Source: RBC074 sp964470555 (lineage in GTDB: Bacteria > Acidobacteriota > Blastocatellia > RBC074). Taken from it: a stretch of 64,000 bases of DNA. The position numbers and the translations under genes are program-made. This document shows, piece by piece, positions 1-9,117 of the stretch; within the stretch, counting starts at the first letter, position 1, and each line of letters starts with the position of its first letter. The notes below the pieces were generated by a model. The model was not told where the DNA came from, searched no databases, and saw only the letters and a list, made by a program, of their open reading frames with translations. The stretch spans positions 1 to 64,000 of the forward strand of contig CAYYDG010000028.1 in assembly GCA_964470555.1 (NCBI GenBank). Direction: 5' to 3'.

Positions 1-127
1 TATCCACTCAGATGGCATTTTGAAAAACCCGCTCAAAAGTGAGCGAAACGTAAGTAAAAAGAAATTGAATAAAACTCAGTGTTTGATTGCCAAGCAGTTT
101 GTTGCGCAGCTTGGCTGAAAATGATTT

Positions 128-176
128 CGGGCTGAGCGCCGATCAACGAAGGTTCCGTTGATCGGCGCTCAGCCCG
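128..176. terminator. Perfect 21-bp hairpin downstream of the Gly-rich secreted protein gene
   Basis: Positions 128-148 and 156-176 are perfectly complementary (21 bp) around a 7-nt loop. It lies 40 bp past the stop of the minus-strand gene ending at 217. No T-run follows on either strand, so an intrinsic terminator is possible but not proven; it could equally be a palindromic repeat that protects the mRNA 3' end. Confidence 0.5.
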
Positions 177-216
177 GTTGAAAGGATGACTTTAGATTCA
201 GACGAAGGAAATTCGC

Positions 217-765
217 TTACGGACGACCGCCGCCCGGGCCACCGCCAGGACCGCCACCGGGGCCGCCGTGACCACCACCGGGACCGCCGCGTCCGGCCAG
301 AGAACGAACAATGCTCAGCACGCGATCGGCGGTAAATTTGGTTTTCAGCGGTTCCAACTGGCCGCCGTTGCTCAAAATGGTCAACACGGCAATTTCAAAT
401 CTCGCCTGCAAATCCAATCGAGCCTTGCTCAACACCGCCAGCCGATTGGCAATGATCGTTGCTTGAGCCGCTGCATCGGTCGCTTTGCCAGCCAGAATCG
501 CCGCGTCATACGCATCGTGCGCCGCCGCCAGTTCCGCATCGGGTTCGTCCGGTTGGGCGTCTTTGAACGCCGTAATCAAAGCAGTCAATTCGGTTTCCTG
601 CGTTCCGGTCAAAGCGGGTGCGTTGGCTTCGGTAATGGCGCGTTTCAGCAGAGACAATGGGTCACGCGACGGGCGCTGCGGTTGAGCAAAAGCCGTCGTC
701 ACGCTGAGCGCAATTGCGCACAGCAACATCATCGAAGTGCCAATCCATTTCACTTGGTTTTTCAT
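217..765 (-). CDS. Secreted hypothetical protein with Gly-rich C-terminal tail
   Basis: The 182-residue product starts with a clear Sec signal peptide (Lys at residues 2 and 6, hydrophobic core, probable cleavage after TAFA near residue 27). The middle is helical and Ala/Leu-rich; the last ~25 residues are almost entirely Gly-Pro with one His. The overall plan (signal peptide, short helical domain, low-complexity tail) recalls small periplasmic Spy/LTXXQ-like proteins of Acidobacteriota, but no LTxxQ motif is visible, so function is unknown. AAAGGAG lies 11 nt upstream of the ATG. It is a single gene, with a strong hairpin after it and a palindromic repeat before it. Confidence 0.75.
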   Translation of the reverse strand: MKNQVKWIGTSMMLLCAIALSVTTAFAQPQRPSRDPLSLLKRAITEANAPALTGTQETELTALITAFKDAQPDEPDAELAAAHDAYDAAILAGKATDAAAQATIIANRLAVLSKARLDLQARFEIAVLTILSNGGQLEPLKTKFTADRVLSIVRSLAGRGGPGGGHGGPGGGPGGGPGGGRP

Positions 766-819
766 ATTCGTTTGTACTCCTTTTTCAGTGCTGTTTTCTT
801 AGAGCGGCTTTCACATGCG

Positions 820-895
820 TGTAGGGCAGATTTTCCAATCTGCCCAGGGTTTCGCACTTGCGAAAATCTCGGCAGGTTGGAAAACCTGCCGTACA
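820..895. repeat. Nested three-hairpin palindromic element (REP-like)
   Basis: Arms 820-844 and 871-895 are inverted copies of each other (about 21 of 25 positions match). Each arm is itself a hairpin (8-bp stems 825-832/837-844 and 871-878/883-890, 4-nt loops). A third hairpin (850-856/859-865) sits between them. The element fills part of the 456-bp gap upstream of the Gly-rich protein gene. The rest of the gap (896-1221) holds no credible gene, only a weak 8-bp inverted repeat at 1006-1013/1024-1031, downstream of the histidine kinase gene. Confidence 0.7.
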
Positions 896-1221
896 TTTAC
901 CTGAAAACCGACTTAACAGCGCGTTTCACTACCCAAGCGGCAATCAAAGCTTTTTGATTTCAGTTAAACCGCTCCCCTTACCGGGCGGTGAAACGCGCCA
1001 ACCGGGAAGATCAATGCGAGTCCTGATCTTCACGATCCCTTTTGGCAATGGCCGTGCCGCAAAGTTGCTGCCCGGCGAATTTCACCCGAAGCCCTGTGTT
1101 TATTGATCTTTTGCGATTTGGTGATTGGGTGATGCGTGCTTACCGATCAAGTACCGTGACGAAAACCGACGAGTGGTTAAGAGGGGCGTCCGGTTTTCTG
1201 TGGCGAAGATGCACAGGGGAC

Positions 1222-3636
1222 TTAAGGAAGCAGAATCGTAAACGTAGAGCCAGCGCCGGGCGCGCTTTCGACCGTAATTTGTCCGCCGTGTTGTTCAACG
1301 ATTTCTTTGACCAGCGACAGCCCCAAGCCTGTGCCGACCACATTGGACGAAGCGTCGCGTTCCAGGCGGAAAAACTTTTCGAAGATTCGTTCTTGCGCTT
1401 CCGGCGGAATGCCGAATCCCTGATCGCGCACGCTGATGGCCAGTTGATTTTGGCGGCGTTCGGCGGTGACGACGACTTCGGTGTTGGACGGGCTGTATTT
1501 GATGGCGTTGCTGAGCAGATTGCTGATGGCTTGAGCCAGCAATTGCGCGTCGGCTTGCAACGCGGGCAGATCGGGTTCGATTTGCGAACGCAACCGCACT
1601 CCGCGTTCGGCGGCAAACACAGCCAATTTGCGAATGCAGTCGGCAATCAATCCTTTGCAATCGAGCGGCGCCAGTCGCAACCGCTGTGCGCCGGATTCCA
1701 GCCGCGTTAAGTCCAGATACCGATTGATGGTTTCGCTCAACCGAACGGCTTCGGCGTTAATCACGCCCAGCATTTCGCGCGATTCGTCGGCGGCAACCGG
1801 AAATTTCAACAGCACATCGCTCAATCCCTGAATCGAAGTCAGCGGCGTTCTGAGTTCGTGCGACACCAATTGCAGCGTCTCGGTTTTCATACGATCCAGT
1901 TCGACGCGTTTGGTGATGTCGGAAATCAGCGCCACCACGCCGATAGCGTTGGCATCGTTTGCTCCGGCCATCAAAGCCGATAGCAATAACGAAAAGTAGC
2001 GCGGTTCCGGCGACGGGGTTTCAAACTCGAGTTGTGCGCTGTGGCCGTTGAGCGCCGCCGCGATGGCTTCGTTCAGTTTTTGAGCATCCAGTTTGCCGCG
2101 CGCCGCCAAAAATTCGGCAAAGTAATTGCCGGTCAATTCTGTTTCTTCGCAGCCGAAAAGCTGCTGGGCTTCGCGGTTGGCGAAAATGATTCGCCCGTTG
2201 AGGTCTGCGACCAACACGGCTTCGTCCATGCTGGACAAAATGCGATTGATGAATCCCATTCGCGCCAGCAACTGCGTGGTCAGGTCGTCCACCGCGCGCA
2301 GTTTCCAGACCAGCGGCTGGGGTAAAAACTGATTGGTGGCAAACTCGGCGGGCGCGCCGGATTCCGGCGACAGAAAGCTTTTCTGGCTGCTGACCAAGGC
2401 CGCCAGTTTGGTGTCGAGTTCGCGGCTGGCGTTGAGCGAACGGTTCAACAGCAAGGGAATGACGACGGCAAATCCCGTCAGCATTGCGGGCAGCGGCGGA
2501 ATCACCAGCAACCAACCGAACGCCAGAAAGCTGCCGCCAAGAATCGCCAGCAGAATCACGCCCAGAATCAACAACTGTCGCCAACCGTCAAACTGCCGAA
2601 TCGTCCACGCACACAGCAAAATCACCATCAGCGACACGGCAAATCCCAGCCAATCCGGCAACGAACGTAACGCCAACTGGTTGCGAATGGTGTTGATGAT
2701 GTTGGCGTGAATTTCGACGCCGGGCATTTCCTGACCACCTTCGCGGCGACCAATGCCGGGCTGTTCGCTGGCGTAATTCATAAACGGAACCACGCGCGAA
2801 TCTCCCATCGAAGCCGCCGTCGCTCCGATCAACACAATTTTGTTGGCAAATAGCTCCGGCGAAGTTTTGCCTTCGATCACGTCGGCAAGGCTGACCGACC
2901 GAAACGATCCGGTTGGCCCGGCAAAATTCACCATCATTTCATTTTGCCGGATGATGCTGACGCCGGGAATCGTTGATGCGACGGCTTCGTCACGGACGGG
3001 AATTTGATACGCGCCGAGTCGCAATTCGCCCGAACGCTCTTCGATGGAATCCGCCGAAAGGCGTTCGGCAATGCGAACCACTTCGGCGGCAAACGCCCAA
3101 AGTTTTTCGGCACGGTCGTCGGTTTTGCTGAGCTGAATGCTGCGCGCCATTCCATCCACGCCGGGAGAAATATGCGCGTGGCCAATGGCTTGCGCGGATT
3201 CGGCAAATTCGGGAATCGGGCGCAACCAGGCGGTGCTGTTGGCGGTTTCGTACAGTTGGGCGGGCAACACGACACGGCCATTGTGAGCAATCGCCGTCGC
3301 CAATCGGCGGTCGTCTTCCGGTCGGGACGCTTCGGAATAAATAACATCCAGGCCAATGCTGAGCGGGCGCGCTTCGGTCAGGGTTTCAATCGTCGCCGCC
3401 ATCACCGAGCGCGGCCAAGGCCATGAACCGTAGCGCGCGCCAAGCGTTTGCAAGCTGTGGTCATCAATCGCCACGATGACAATGTCGGCGGGGGACTCCA
3501 GCGCGCCTCGCAATCGAAACAGTACCTTCAACGAAGCTGCCTGCAACGAAGGCACAAACCACGTCGCGACAACGACCAGGAACATGCTGATGCCGAGAAT
3601 GATCGTCGTTCGTATGGACTGAAAACGATTGGGCAT
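1222..3636 (-). CDS. CHASE2-PAS sensor histidine kinase
   Basis: The 804-residue membrane sensor kinase has an N-terminal transmembrane helix, an extracytoplasmic CHASE2 domain (about residues 40-310, with the typical 'VAIDD..L...G.WPWPR' stretch), three further membrane helices (about 330-400), a PAS domain (about 460-570), HisKA and HATPase. The phospho-acceptor is His593 in SHELRTPLTS. The N-box (NLLSNAIKY), G1 (DQGFG) and G2 (GTGLGLSLV) are intact, so the enzyme should be active. It follows the sigma-54 response regulator gene by 43 bp, which is its likely partner. The ligand is unknown. The ATG gives a suitable N-terminal helix. Confidence 0.93.
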   Translation of the reverse strand: MPNRFQSIRTTIILGISMFLVVVATWFVPSLQAASLKVLFRLRGALESPADIVIVAIDDHSLQTLGARYGSWPWPRSVMAATIETLTEARPLSIGLDVIYSEASRPEDDRRLATAIAHNGRVVLPAQLYETANSTAWLRPIPEFAESAQAIGHAHISPGVDGMARSIQLSKTDDRAEKLWAFAAEVVRIAERLSADSIEERSGELRLGAYQIPVRDEAVASTIPGVSIIRQNEMMVNFAGPTGSFRSVSLADVIEGKTSPELFANKIVLIGATAASMGDSRVVPFMNYASEQPGIGRREGGQEMPGVEIHANIINTIRNQLALRSLPDWLGFAVSLMVILLCAWTIRQFDGWRQLLILGVILLAILGGSFLAFGWLLVIPPLPAMLTGFAVVIPLLLNRSLNASRELDTKLAALVSSQKSFLSPESGAPAEFATNQFLPQPLVWKLRAVDDLTTQLLARMGFINRILSSMDEAVLVADLNGRIIFANREAQQLFGCEETELTGNYFAEFLAARGKLDAQKLNEAIAAALNGHSAQLEFETPSPEPRYFSLLLSALMAGANDANAIGVVALISDITKRVELDRMKTETLQLVSHELRTPLTSIQGLSDVLLKFPVAADESREMLGVINAEAVRLSETINRYLDLTRLESGAQRLRLAPLDCKGLIADCIRKLAVFAAERGVRLRSQIEPDLPALQADAQLLAQAISNLLSNAIKYSPSNTEVVVTAERRQNQLAISVRDQGFGIPPEAQERIFEKFFRLERDASSNVVGTGLGLSLVKEIVEQHGGQITVESAPGAGSTFTILLP

Positions 3637-3679
3637 GGGTGTTTTGGCTGAAATGCAGGCACTGCGTTTGCGCTTTCAG

Positions 3680-5077
3680 CTATTCTGATTCAGGCGAGAT
3701 TTCAGCGTTCCCGGCGTCCAGATACCGGTAAATCGTACGGCGATCTATGCCAAGCAATTCCGCCGCGCGGGATTTGTTCCCGCCGTTTTCGGAAAGCACC
3801 AGTTGCACATACCGGCGTTCCAACTCGGCCAGGCTCGGTCGGTCGTCAATCAAGGAAACGCTCGGCGCGTTTGGCATAGCTGACGGCGGAGCCGCGCGTT
3901 CGACAATACGCTGCGGCAAATCGCTGATCGTAATCAACCGGTCGGCACAAACGGCGGCGGCGTGTTCGATGGTGTTTTCCAATTCACGAACGTTGCCCGG
4001 CCACGAATACCGCGCCAGCAACTCAACCGCGTCTTCGCCAATGCGAATTTGTTCGCCGTGTTCGCGTTCGTATTTTTTCAGGAAATGGTGCGCCAGCAAC
4101 GCCACATCCTCGGCTCCGCGATTGCGCAACGGAGGCAGATGAATCGTCAACACGCTCAGCCGATAAAATAAATCTGCGCGAAAATCGCCGCGATTGGCCA
4201 TCTCTTCCAAATTGACGTTGGTCGCGCCGATGACGCGCACGTCAATCTTGCGCGGTTCGCGGCTGCCGATCCGACGCACTTCTTTTTCCTGCAAGACGCG
4301 CAACAAACTGGCTTGAAACGATTGCGTCGTGCCGCTCAATTCATCCAGGAAGATTGTGCCGCCTTCGGTCGCTTCGAATAATCCGGCGCGGTCGGTGGCT
4401 GCGCCGGTGAAACTGCCTTTGGTGTACCCGAACAATTCCGATTCCAACAAGGTTTCGGTCATCGCCGAACAATTGACGGCGGTGAACGGACGATTGGCGC
4501 GTGCGCTGTGGTTGTGAATGGCGCGGGCGATGAGTTCCTTGCCGGTGCCGGATTCGCCTTCGATCAAAACGGTGGCGTTGGTGCGTGCGGCGTGCGCCGT
4601 CAATTTGTACGCGCGCACCATCTGCGGACTGTGCCCGATCAAGCCCGAAGCCGAAAAATCATGCGAAGGATCGGGGCTGACCGCTTCAGTGGTTGTGGCG
4701 TGATGAGCCGCGCGATTGACGATGGACAGCACTTCGTCAATGTTGAAGGGTTTGGCGATGAAATCGAATGCGCCTTCTTCAACGGCTTGCATGGCGATTT
4801 CCAGCGAACCCTGCGCGGTGACGGCAATGATTTTGGTGTCGGGACTGAAGCGGCGAAATTCGCGCACGACTTCCAGCCCCGTAATGTCCGGCATGAAAAT
4901 ATCCGTCAACACCACGTCGAACTGTTTGTTCTGACCCAGCGCGATGGCTTCGCGTCCGCAGGTTGCGGCGGCCACGTCATACCCGCTCATGCGCAATGGA
5001 ACTTCCAGCGCCATGCGCGCGCCGCGTTCATCGTCCACCACCAGAATTTTATGCGTTTGAGAGTTAGGTTGAATCAC
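3680..5077 (-). CDS. NtrC-family sigma-54-dependent response regulator
   Basis: The 465-residue protein has a receiver domain (acidic DD at 15-16, phospho-acceptor Asp59, Thr87, Lys109), an AAA+ domain with Walker A GESGTGKE near 174-181, the sigma-54 contact loop as GSFTGA (221-226; Ser replaces the usual Ala) and a Walker B TIFLDEL, then a C-terminal Fis-type HTH (NKSRAAELLGIDRRTIYRYL). It should activate RpoN-dependent promoters when phosphorylated, presumably by the CHASE2 kinase encoded just downstream. The start codon is GTG at 5077. The fecR-like gene ends 24 bp upstream, so the three genes probably form one transcript. Confidence 0.95.
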   Translation of the reverse strand: MIQPNSQTHKILVVDDERGARMALEVPLRMSGYDVAAATCGREAIALGQNKQFDVVLTDIFMPDITGLEVVREFRRFSPDTKIIAVTAQGSLEIAMQAVEEGAFDFIAKPFNIDEVLSIVNRAAHHATTTEAVSPDPSHDFSASGLIGHSPQMVRAYKLTAHAARTNATVLIEGESGTGKELIARAIHNHSARANRPFTAVNCSAMTETLLESELFGYTKGSFTGAATDRAGLFEATEGGTIFLDELSGTTQSFQASLLRVLQEKEVRRIGSREPRKIDVRVIGATNVNLEEMANRGDFRADLFYRLSVLTIHLPPLRNRGAEDVALLAHHFLKKYEREHGEQIRIGEDAVELLARYSWPGNVRELENTIEHAAAVCADRLITISDLPQRIVERAAPPSAMPNAPSVSLIDDRPSLAELERRYVQLVLSENGGNKSRAAELLGIDRRTIYRYLDAGNAEISPESE

Positions 5078-5101
5078 TTCGATTGAAGCCTCAGAGAAAA
5101 G

Positions 5102-5920
5102 TTAGGGCCTTCTTCCAGCCGGTCTGGATGGTGGCGGAGCCGGAGCGTTGCGCCCGGTGTCGGGCGTTCCCGTCTGCGGAACCCCTCGCCCAGGATCGCG
5201 CCGGTCGCTCTGTGGAACCCGTTGATCGTTTCGATTCGGAACGCGCCCGGAAGCGTCGGCAATACGTCCGTTTTGTCCTGAACCGCCCGGTTGAGCCGTT
5301 CTGAAGTTTCCGTCATTGCGCCCTGGTTTGAAGGCTCCGGGCGGATTCGGCGGACGTTGTAAAAACACGCGCGTCGTTTGTCCGGCGGTCAAAATCACAG
5401 GTTGATTCGGCAACCGCAAATTGGTGACGGCGACTTCGCCTTCGTGCAGGAAAACTTCCGTGTCGTTGTCGTTAACCAGCACATCGAAAATCGTGCCACG
5501 AACGGCAATCACCGCCGTCGGCGTATTGACGCGATATGGATTGGGCTGACCGCCGAGCTTTTCAATTTGAATGCGGGTTTTGCCTTTCAGGACTTCAAAC
5601 AACGTGCGCGGCGACTGGCTCAAATCCTGTATGACGACTTTGGATTTCGGCGCGATCACGGCCTGCGAACCATCCGACAGCCCCAACACCAATCGTCCGT
5701 TTTTGCCAGTGATAATGGTATCGCCCGCCGACAAACGGTCATCCACCTTGAACGCAATTTTGACTGGCACGGGTTGATTGCTGGGATTGCGTTGAATCTC
5801 CACCTGACCTTCGATGGCTGTGATTCTGGCCGACACCAATTGCTGAGCGGAAACTGTTGCGGTCATCAAAAACAGCACAGAACACAAGGAAACTAAAAAC
5901 AGATTTTTTTTTGAGCGCAT
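5102..5920 (-). CDS. FecR-domain secreted protein
   Basis: The ATG at 5920 is chosen over an upstream in-frame start at 5956 because it is preceded by GAGGTGATG and gives a proper signal peptide (MRSKKN..., cleavage near VSAQ). The mature part carries a FecR-type domain (about residues 25-185: a 'GD.I.T..NGR..L.L.DGS' segment, then 'NTPTAVIAVRGTIFDV'). The last 80 residues are rich in Pro, Arg, Gly and Asn and probably disordered. Unlike classical FecR there is no TonB-system neighbour; it heads an operon with a sigma-54 regulator and a CHASE2 kinase, suggesting an envelope signal-input role (inference). Confidence 0.88.
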   Translation of the reverse strand: MRSKKNLFLVSLCSVLFLMTATVSAQQLVSARITAIEGQVEIQRNPSNQPVPVKIAFKVDDRLSAGDTIITGKNGRLVLGLSDGSQAVIAPKSKVVIQDLSQSPRTLFEVLKGKTRIQIEKLGGQPNPYRVNTPTAVIAVRGTIFDVLVNDNDTEVFLHEGEVAVTNLRLPNQPVILTAGQTTRVFLQRPPNPPGAFKPGRNDGNFRTAQPGGSGQNGRIADASGRVPNRNDQRVPQSDRRDPGRGVPQTGTPDTGRNAPAPPPSRPAGRRP

Positions 5921-6160
5921 CACATCACCTCGTCTCAAGTTACTTTTTTTCTGCAAGGCAGACGCCTTGTCCAGTTTGCGGGTTGCTCATTTTTGTCACA
6001 TGGAACAAATAATCAACGAAATCGAGCGTCGGTTTTCGTCACGGTTTGGGCAATTGCGTGCAATAAACTTCAACCTGGTCGTGAACTGCAACTGTCAGGC
6101 CTGGAAACAATTGTGCCCGCCACAAAGTGGCAGGCACGATGTTTGCTGAATTCCGCAGCG

Positions 6161-6322
6161 ATGATTTCCCGTTCACAAACCAATCTGACTTCACTGCCGA
6201 CCGATTCTTCTGTCCGACGTTCCCTGCCATGGGCTTGGCTCAGCAACCCACTGACTTTTGTCTTTTTGGTTTGGGGCGTGTTGTTTCTCGCGCTGGGATT
6301 GATCTGGATTCTGCTTCCTTGA
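6161..6322 (+). CDS. Possible small single-span membrane protein
   Basis: An ATG at 6161 opens 53 codons ending in a strongly hydrophobic helix (residues about 30-52, many Leu/Val/Phe/Trp) right before the stop, a tail-anchor arrangement. No Shine-Dalgarno is evident and I recognise no family. It is convergent with the gene ending at 6336. A chance reading frame is a real possibility. Confidence 0.25.
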   Translation: MISRSQTNLTSLPTDSSVRRSLPWAWLSNPLTFVFLVWGVLFLALGLIWILLP

Positions 6323-6335
6323 TTCCCCGACAAGA

Positions 6336-6809
6336 TCAATCCTTCTTCTCGGGTTCGGTTTTGCCAGATTCCGCTTTCAGCATCGCGGCAAATTTTATCT
6401 GGGCCTGTCTGGTTCGCGCGGCATTTTCTTCCTGCGTCGAAAAACATCCGCTGCCGATCATCGGCACGATCGAATCGCCGACCCGCCAAAAAACCAATCC
6501 ATCCACGACCACGATGCTCGGTTTAACCTCGTTCAACGATCCGCCCAGCGCTTGCAGTTTGAGCGCTTCGTGTTCAGTTGTCGCTACCGGCAACGCAGCC
6601 GCCTTGGCAATTTCGCGTTCAACGAACTTTTTCAATTCCTCTGACGAAACTTCCTCGCGTTTAGTCTGAGTTTTGTCGGCGGCTTTCATCAACACTTCCG
6701 CCGTCGGTTGAATGCTCGGCGTCGGTTTGGGAGGCGTTTCCTGTTGAGCGACAGTCCACGAAAACGCCAGCACGACAATGAAAAGACTGATCCCTGTTTG
6801 GTACTTCAT
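6336..6809 (-). CDS. Secreted hypothetical protein
   Basis: The 157-residue product has an N-terminal signal peptide (MKYQ..., cleavage after TVAQ around residue 21), a Pro/Thr-rich linker, a Lys/Glu-rich helix (about 45-72) and a short segment of apparent strands (VVVDGLVFWRVGD) before a charged tail ending in Lys-Lys-Asp. One Cys is present (GSGCFS). I do not recognise the family. It is last in the minus-strand run that begins with rimO, 107 bp after the ABC ATPase gene, and may be transcribed with it. Confidence 0.6.
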   Translation of the reverse strand: MKYQTGISLFIVVLAFSWTVAQQETPPKPTPSIQPTAEVLMKAADKTQTKREEVSSEELKKFVEREIAKAAALPVATTEHEALKLQALGGSLNEVKPSIVVVDGLVFWRVGDSIVPMIGSGCFSTQEENAARTRQAQIKFAAMLKAESGKTEPEKKD

Positions 6810-6916
6810 AACTATTTCTCCTTGAGATCGGGTTTGATGTTTTGGCTTGCCGAAAACAAGAACGCCGATTCAACCAGGACTTGCGGCGGAGGTGGATTTT
6901 TCAGTCGCAGGCGTTT

Positions 6917-7813
6917 TCAACCAAGAAAGTTTTTGTCGCGGCTGCGACGGTTTTGCGCCCAGGGGTCTGCGACTTCCAGATTGTCGTGCAAAGCATCGGT
7001 GACCGGATGCAGCATGTGTTGAACCGCTGGCAATGGGCTTTGATGAAATTCCTGCGGCGACCCGAAAAACGCGATGCGGCCTTCTTCCAAAAGCATGACG
7101 TTGATGTCGGCCACTGCTGCACCAACTGGAACGATAGTCCAAATGTCCTGGCTCTGCTCGGCGCGATGATTGGCCAGATAGGAAATTTCGCCGAGCATTT
7201 TGGTCACATAGAGCGAAGAAATGCCGTGCAAGTCGCGCGCGCGAATGATCAAATCCATCACCTGATGCGCGTTGATCGGATCCAGTCCTGCCGTTGGTTC
7301 GTCGTAGAGCATGATTTTTGGCCAGCCGATCAAAGCTCGCGCCAGTTCCAGGCGACGTTTCATGCCGCCGGACAATGCTTCGGCCTGTTTTTCCAAATCG
7401 TTTTGCAAACCGACAAAGGTCAGCACTTCCAGCACGGATTTTTCGATTTCCTCTTCCGGCCATTCCTGGTCGGTCAATCGGTACGCCGCGTTTTCATAAA
7501 CCGTCTGCCCGGTGAACAGCGCGTTTTCCTGAAAGACCATGCCCATCAACCCGCGCCGCACGGCCAGCAATTCGGTTTCGTCCAGCCCCGTGATGTTTTG
7601 CCCGTTGATCCAGATTTCGCCTTCGTCCGGCTGCAAAAAGCCAATGGCCAGCCGCAACAGCACGGATTTGCCGGATTGCGAATCGCCCGTCAGACAAATC
7701 ATCTCGCCTTTGCCAAGCGAAAAACTGACGTTTTGCAAGGCTCGCACGTCGTCAAAACTGATCGAAACGTTGCGGAATTCGATTGCCGGAACGGCGTTGG
7801 AAGAAACGTTCAT
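6917..7813 (-). CDS. ABC transporter ATP-binding protein, MlaF-like, with altered H-loop
   Basis: The 298-residue ATPase has Walker A GDSQSGKS, a Q-loop (MVFQENALF), signature LSGGMKRRLELARAL, Walker B IMLYDEPTAGLD with D-loop. Overall it resembles the MlaF/Ttg2A group that powers phospholipid or organic-solvent transporters. The switch (H-loop) His, normally in 'VTHD', is replaced: the stretch reads YVTKMLGE with Lys205. A ~25-residue insertion follows before the last strand. No permease or MCE partner gene lies nearby. plsY ends 64 bp upstream, fitting a lipid-related setting. It may be a non-canonical or slow ATPase. Confidence 0.85.
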   Translation of the reverse strand: MNVSSNAVPAIEFRNVSISFDDVRALQNVSFSLGKGEMICLTGDSQSGKSVLLRLAIGFLQPDEGEIWINGQNITGLDETELLAVRRGLMGMVFQENALFTGQTVYENAAYRLTDQEWPEEEIEKSVLEVLTFVGLQNDLEKQAEALSGGMKRRLELARALIGWPKIMLYDEPTAGLDPINAHQVMDLIIRARDLHGISSLYVTKMLGEISYLANHRAEQSQDIWTIVPVGAAVADINVMLLEEGRIAFFGSPQEFHQSPLPAVQHMLHPVTDALHDNLEVADPWAQNRRSRDKNFLG

Positions 7814-7877
7814 TGAAAAATCCCTCTGTCCATTTTGATGGCGTAGTGGTGAATTGATGAATCGGAAATCGCTGCGT

Positions 7878-8495
7878 TCATTTTGCCGAACCGAATTTGT
7901 TTTCAGTTCCGGCCATCAACCGCTGAATGTTTTCGTGATGTTTGGCGATGATGATCGCCGACGAAGCGATGAGCGCCGCAATGATAGGGACAAAATTGCT
8001 GATCGGTTCCAGCCACGTGTGGATTGCCCACACCCACAGCGGGACAAACGCCGCCGCCAGAATCGAACCGAGCGAGATAAATCGCGTTCGCCAGACGACG
8101 ACGACAAACACGATTGCCGCCGCCAGCACCGCCCACGGCACAATGGCCAGAAAGACACCCAAGCCCGTCGCCACGCCTTTACCCGCTTTGAATTTCAACC
8201 AGACCGGAAAGCAATGCCCGACGACCGCCAAAACTCCCGCGCCCGCAACCACCCACGAAGTCCCAGGTTCATCCATCAGCCAGCGAGCTACCAACACCGC
8301 CGCAACGCCTTTCAGCGCGTCCAGCAACAGCGTAACGATGCCCGCGCCTTTGCCTGCCTTGCGCGTGACATTGGTCGCGCCAGTTCCACCGCTGCCGGTT
8401 TCGCGAATGTCCGCGCCTCTGGCGATTTTGACGATCAAAAACCCGAACGGAATCGAACCGAGCAGATAGGCAACGATGACAGCAGCTATGTCCAT
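7878..8495 (-). CDS. plsY: Acyl-phosphate:glycerol-3-phosphate acyltransferase PlsY
   Basis: The 205-residue integral membrane enzyme transfers an acyl group from acyl-phosphate to glycerol-3-phosphate, the first step of phospholipid synthesis. The family's cytoplasmic loop motifs are visible: LLGSIPFGF near the N-terminus, 'GSGGTGATNVTRKAG' (about residues 34-48), 'GHCFPVWLKFKAGKGVATGLG' in the middle (about 92-112). About five membrane helices are predicted, normal for the family. Its C-terminal tail is slightly extended. The neighbouring pgpA gene is also a phospholipid gene. Confidence 0.95.
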   Translation of the reverse strand: MDIAAVIVAYLLGSIPFGFLIVKIARGADIRETGSGGTGATNVTRKAGKGAGIVTLLLDALKGVAAVLVARWLMDEPGTSWVVAGAGVLAVVGHCFPVWLKFKAGKGVATGLGVFLAIVPWAVLAAAIVFVVVVWRTRFISLGSILAAAFVPLWVWAIHTWLEPISNFVPIIAALIASSAIIIAKHHENIQRLMAGTENKFGSAK

Positions 8496-8504
8496 AGGTT
8501 TTCC

Positions 8505-9110
8505 TCAAATACAGCCCAGCCCAAAGTGAATGATGCGCCAAGCGCCGTTTTCACGCGCCCAAATCGAATAGATTGGCGCTTCTACCTCTTCCTTTTCCCC
8601 GTGGATCCTCAGCATTGAAGCCAAATACAGATATTCCTCTGAAGGAAATAGCGATTTCAGATATTCCCAGTCTTTGTCCGTTTCAGCTTCCAGGCTTTTG
8701 CCGCTGGCTAGCAGATAACCATCTTTTTCAGGTGAAGATAGAAGTTTTACTGACTTGAGTTCATCGTCAGTCGGCTTGAAAGTTTTTAGTATCTCGCCGA
8801 ATGAATCTCCTTTTACCCACTTGAGCACCTCACGTAAGAATTTTTCTACCGCTACTCTTACTTTGTCCGGCTTATTACGGTCTGCATCGCCGAGTTCACC
8901 TATGCACGAATCGGAAAGAATCAGCTTGCTGGTAAACGCCTTCGAGTGGAAGAACTTCATTGCAGATTTGACTCGTCGTCTAACCAACCATTCACTCAGG
9001 AAAGACTCGACGGCTTTTTTGCCATCTTCTTGATTCTTACCAAGGAAACGAGAAGGTACGATCGTCATCGTGGCAAGCAAAGAAAGAAATTGTTTACGAG
9101 TAAGCTGCAT
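8505..9110 (-). CDS. Hypothetical exported protein
   Basis: The ATG at 9110 is preferred over the in-frame start at 9146, which would overlap cinA by 29 bp; from 9110 the gene starts 7 bp after the cinA stop. The 201-residue product has a short N-terminal export-like segment (MQLTRKQFLSLLATM, with Arg-Lys but not a full Tat pair). The rest is alpha/beta and Lys/Glu-rich, ending near a Cys. The reading frame has a lower GC and different codon usage from its neighbours, hinting at a more recent arrival. I do not recognise the family. Confidence 0.6.
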   Translation of the reverse strand: MQLTRKQFLSLLATMTIVPSRFLGKNQEDGKKAVESFLSEWLVRRRVKSAMKFFHSKAFTSKLILSDSCIGELGDADRNKPDKVRVAVEKFLREVLKWVKGDSFGEILKTFKPTDDELKSVKLLSSPEKDGYLLASGKSLEAETDKDWEYLKSLFPSEEYLYLASMLRIHGEKEEVEAPIYSIWARENGAWRIIHFGLGCI

Positions 9111-9117
9111 GTGTTGA

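Noticed and set aside
858..1106. 82-residue plus-strand frame in the gap upstream of the Gly-rich protein
   Set aside because: Runs through the palindromic element and has no coding features.
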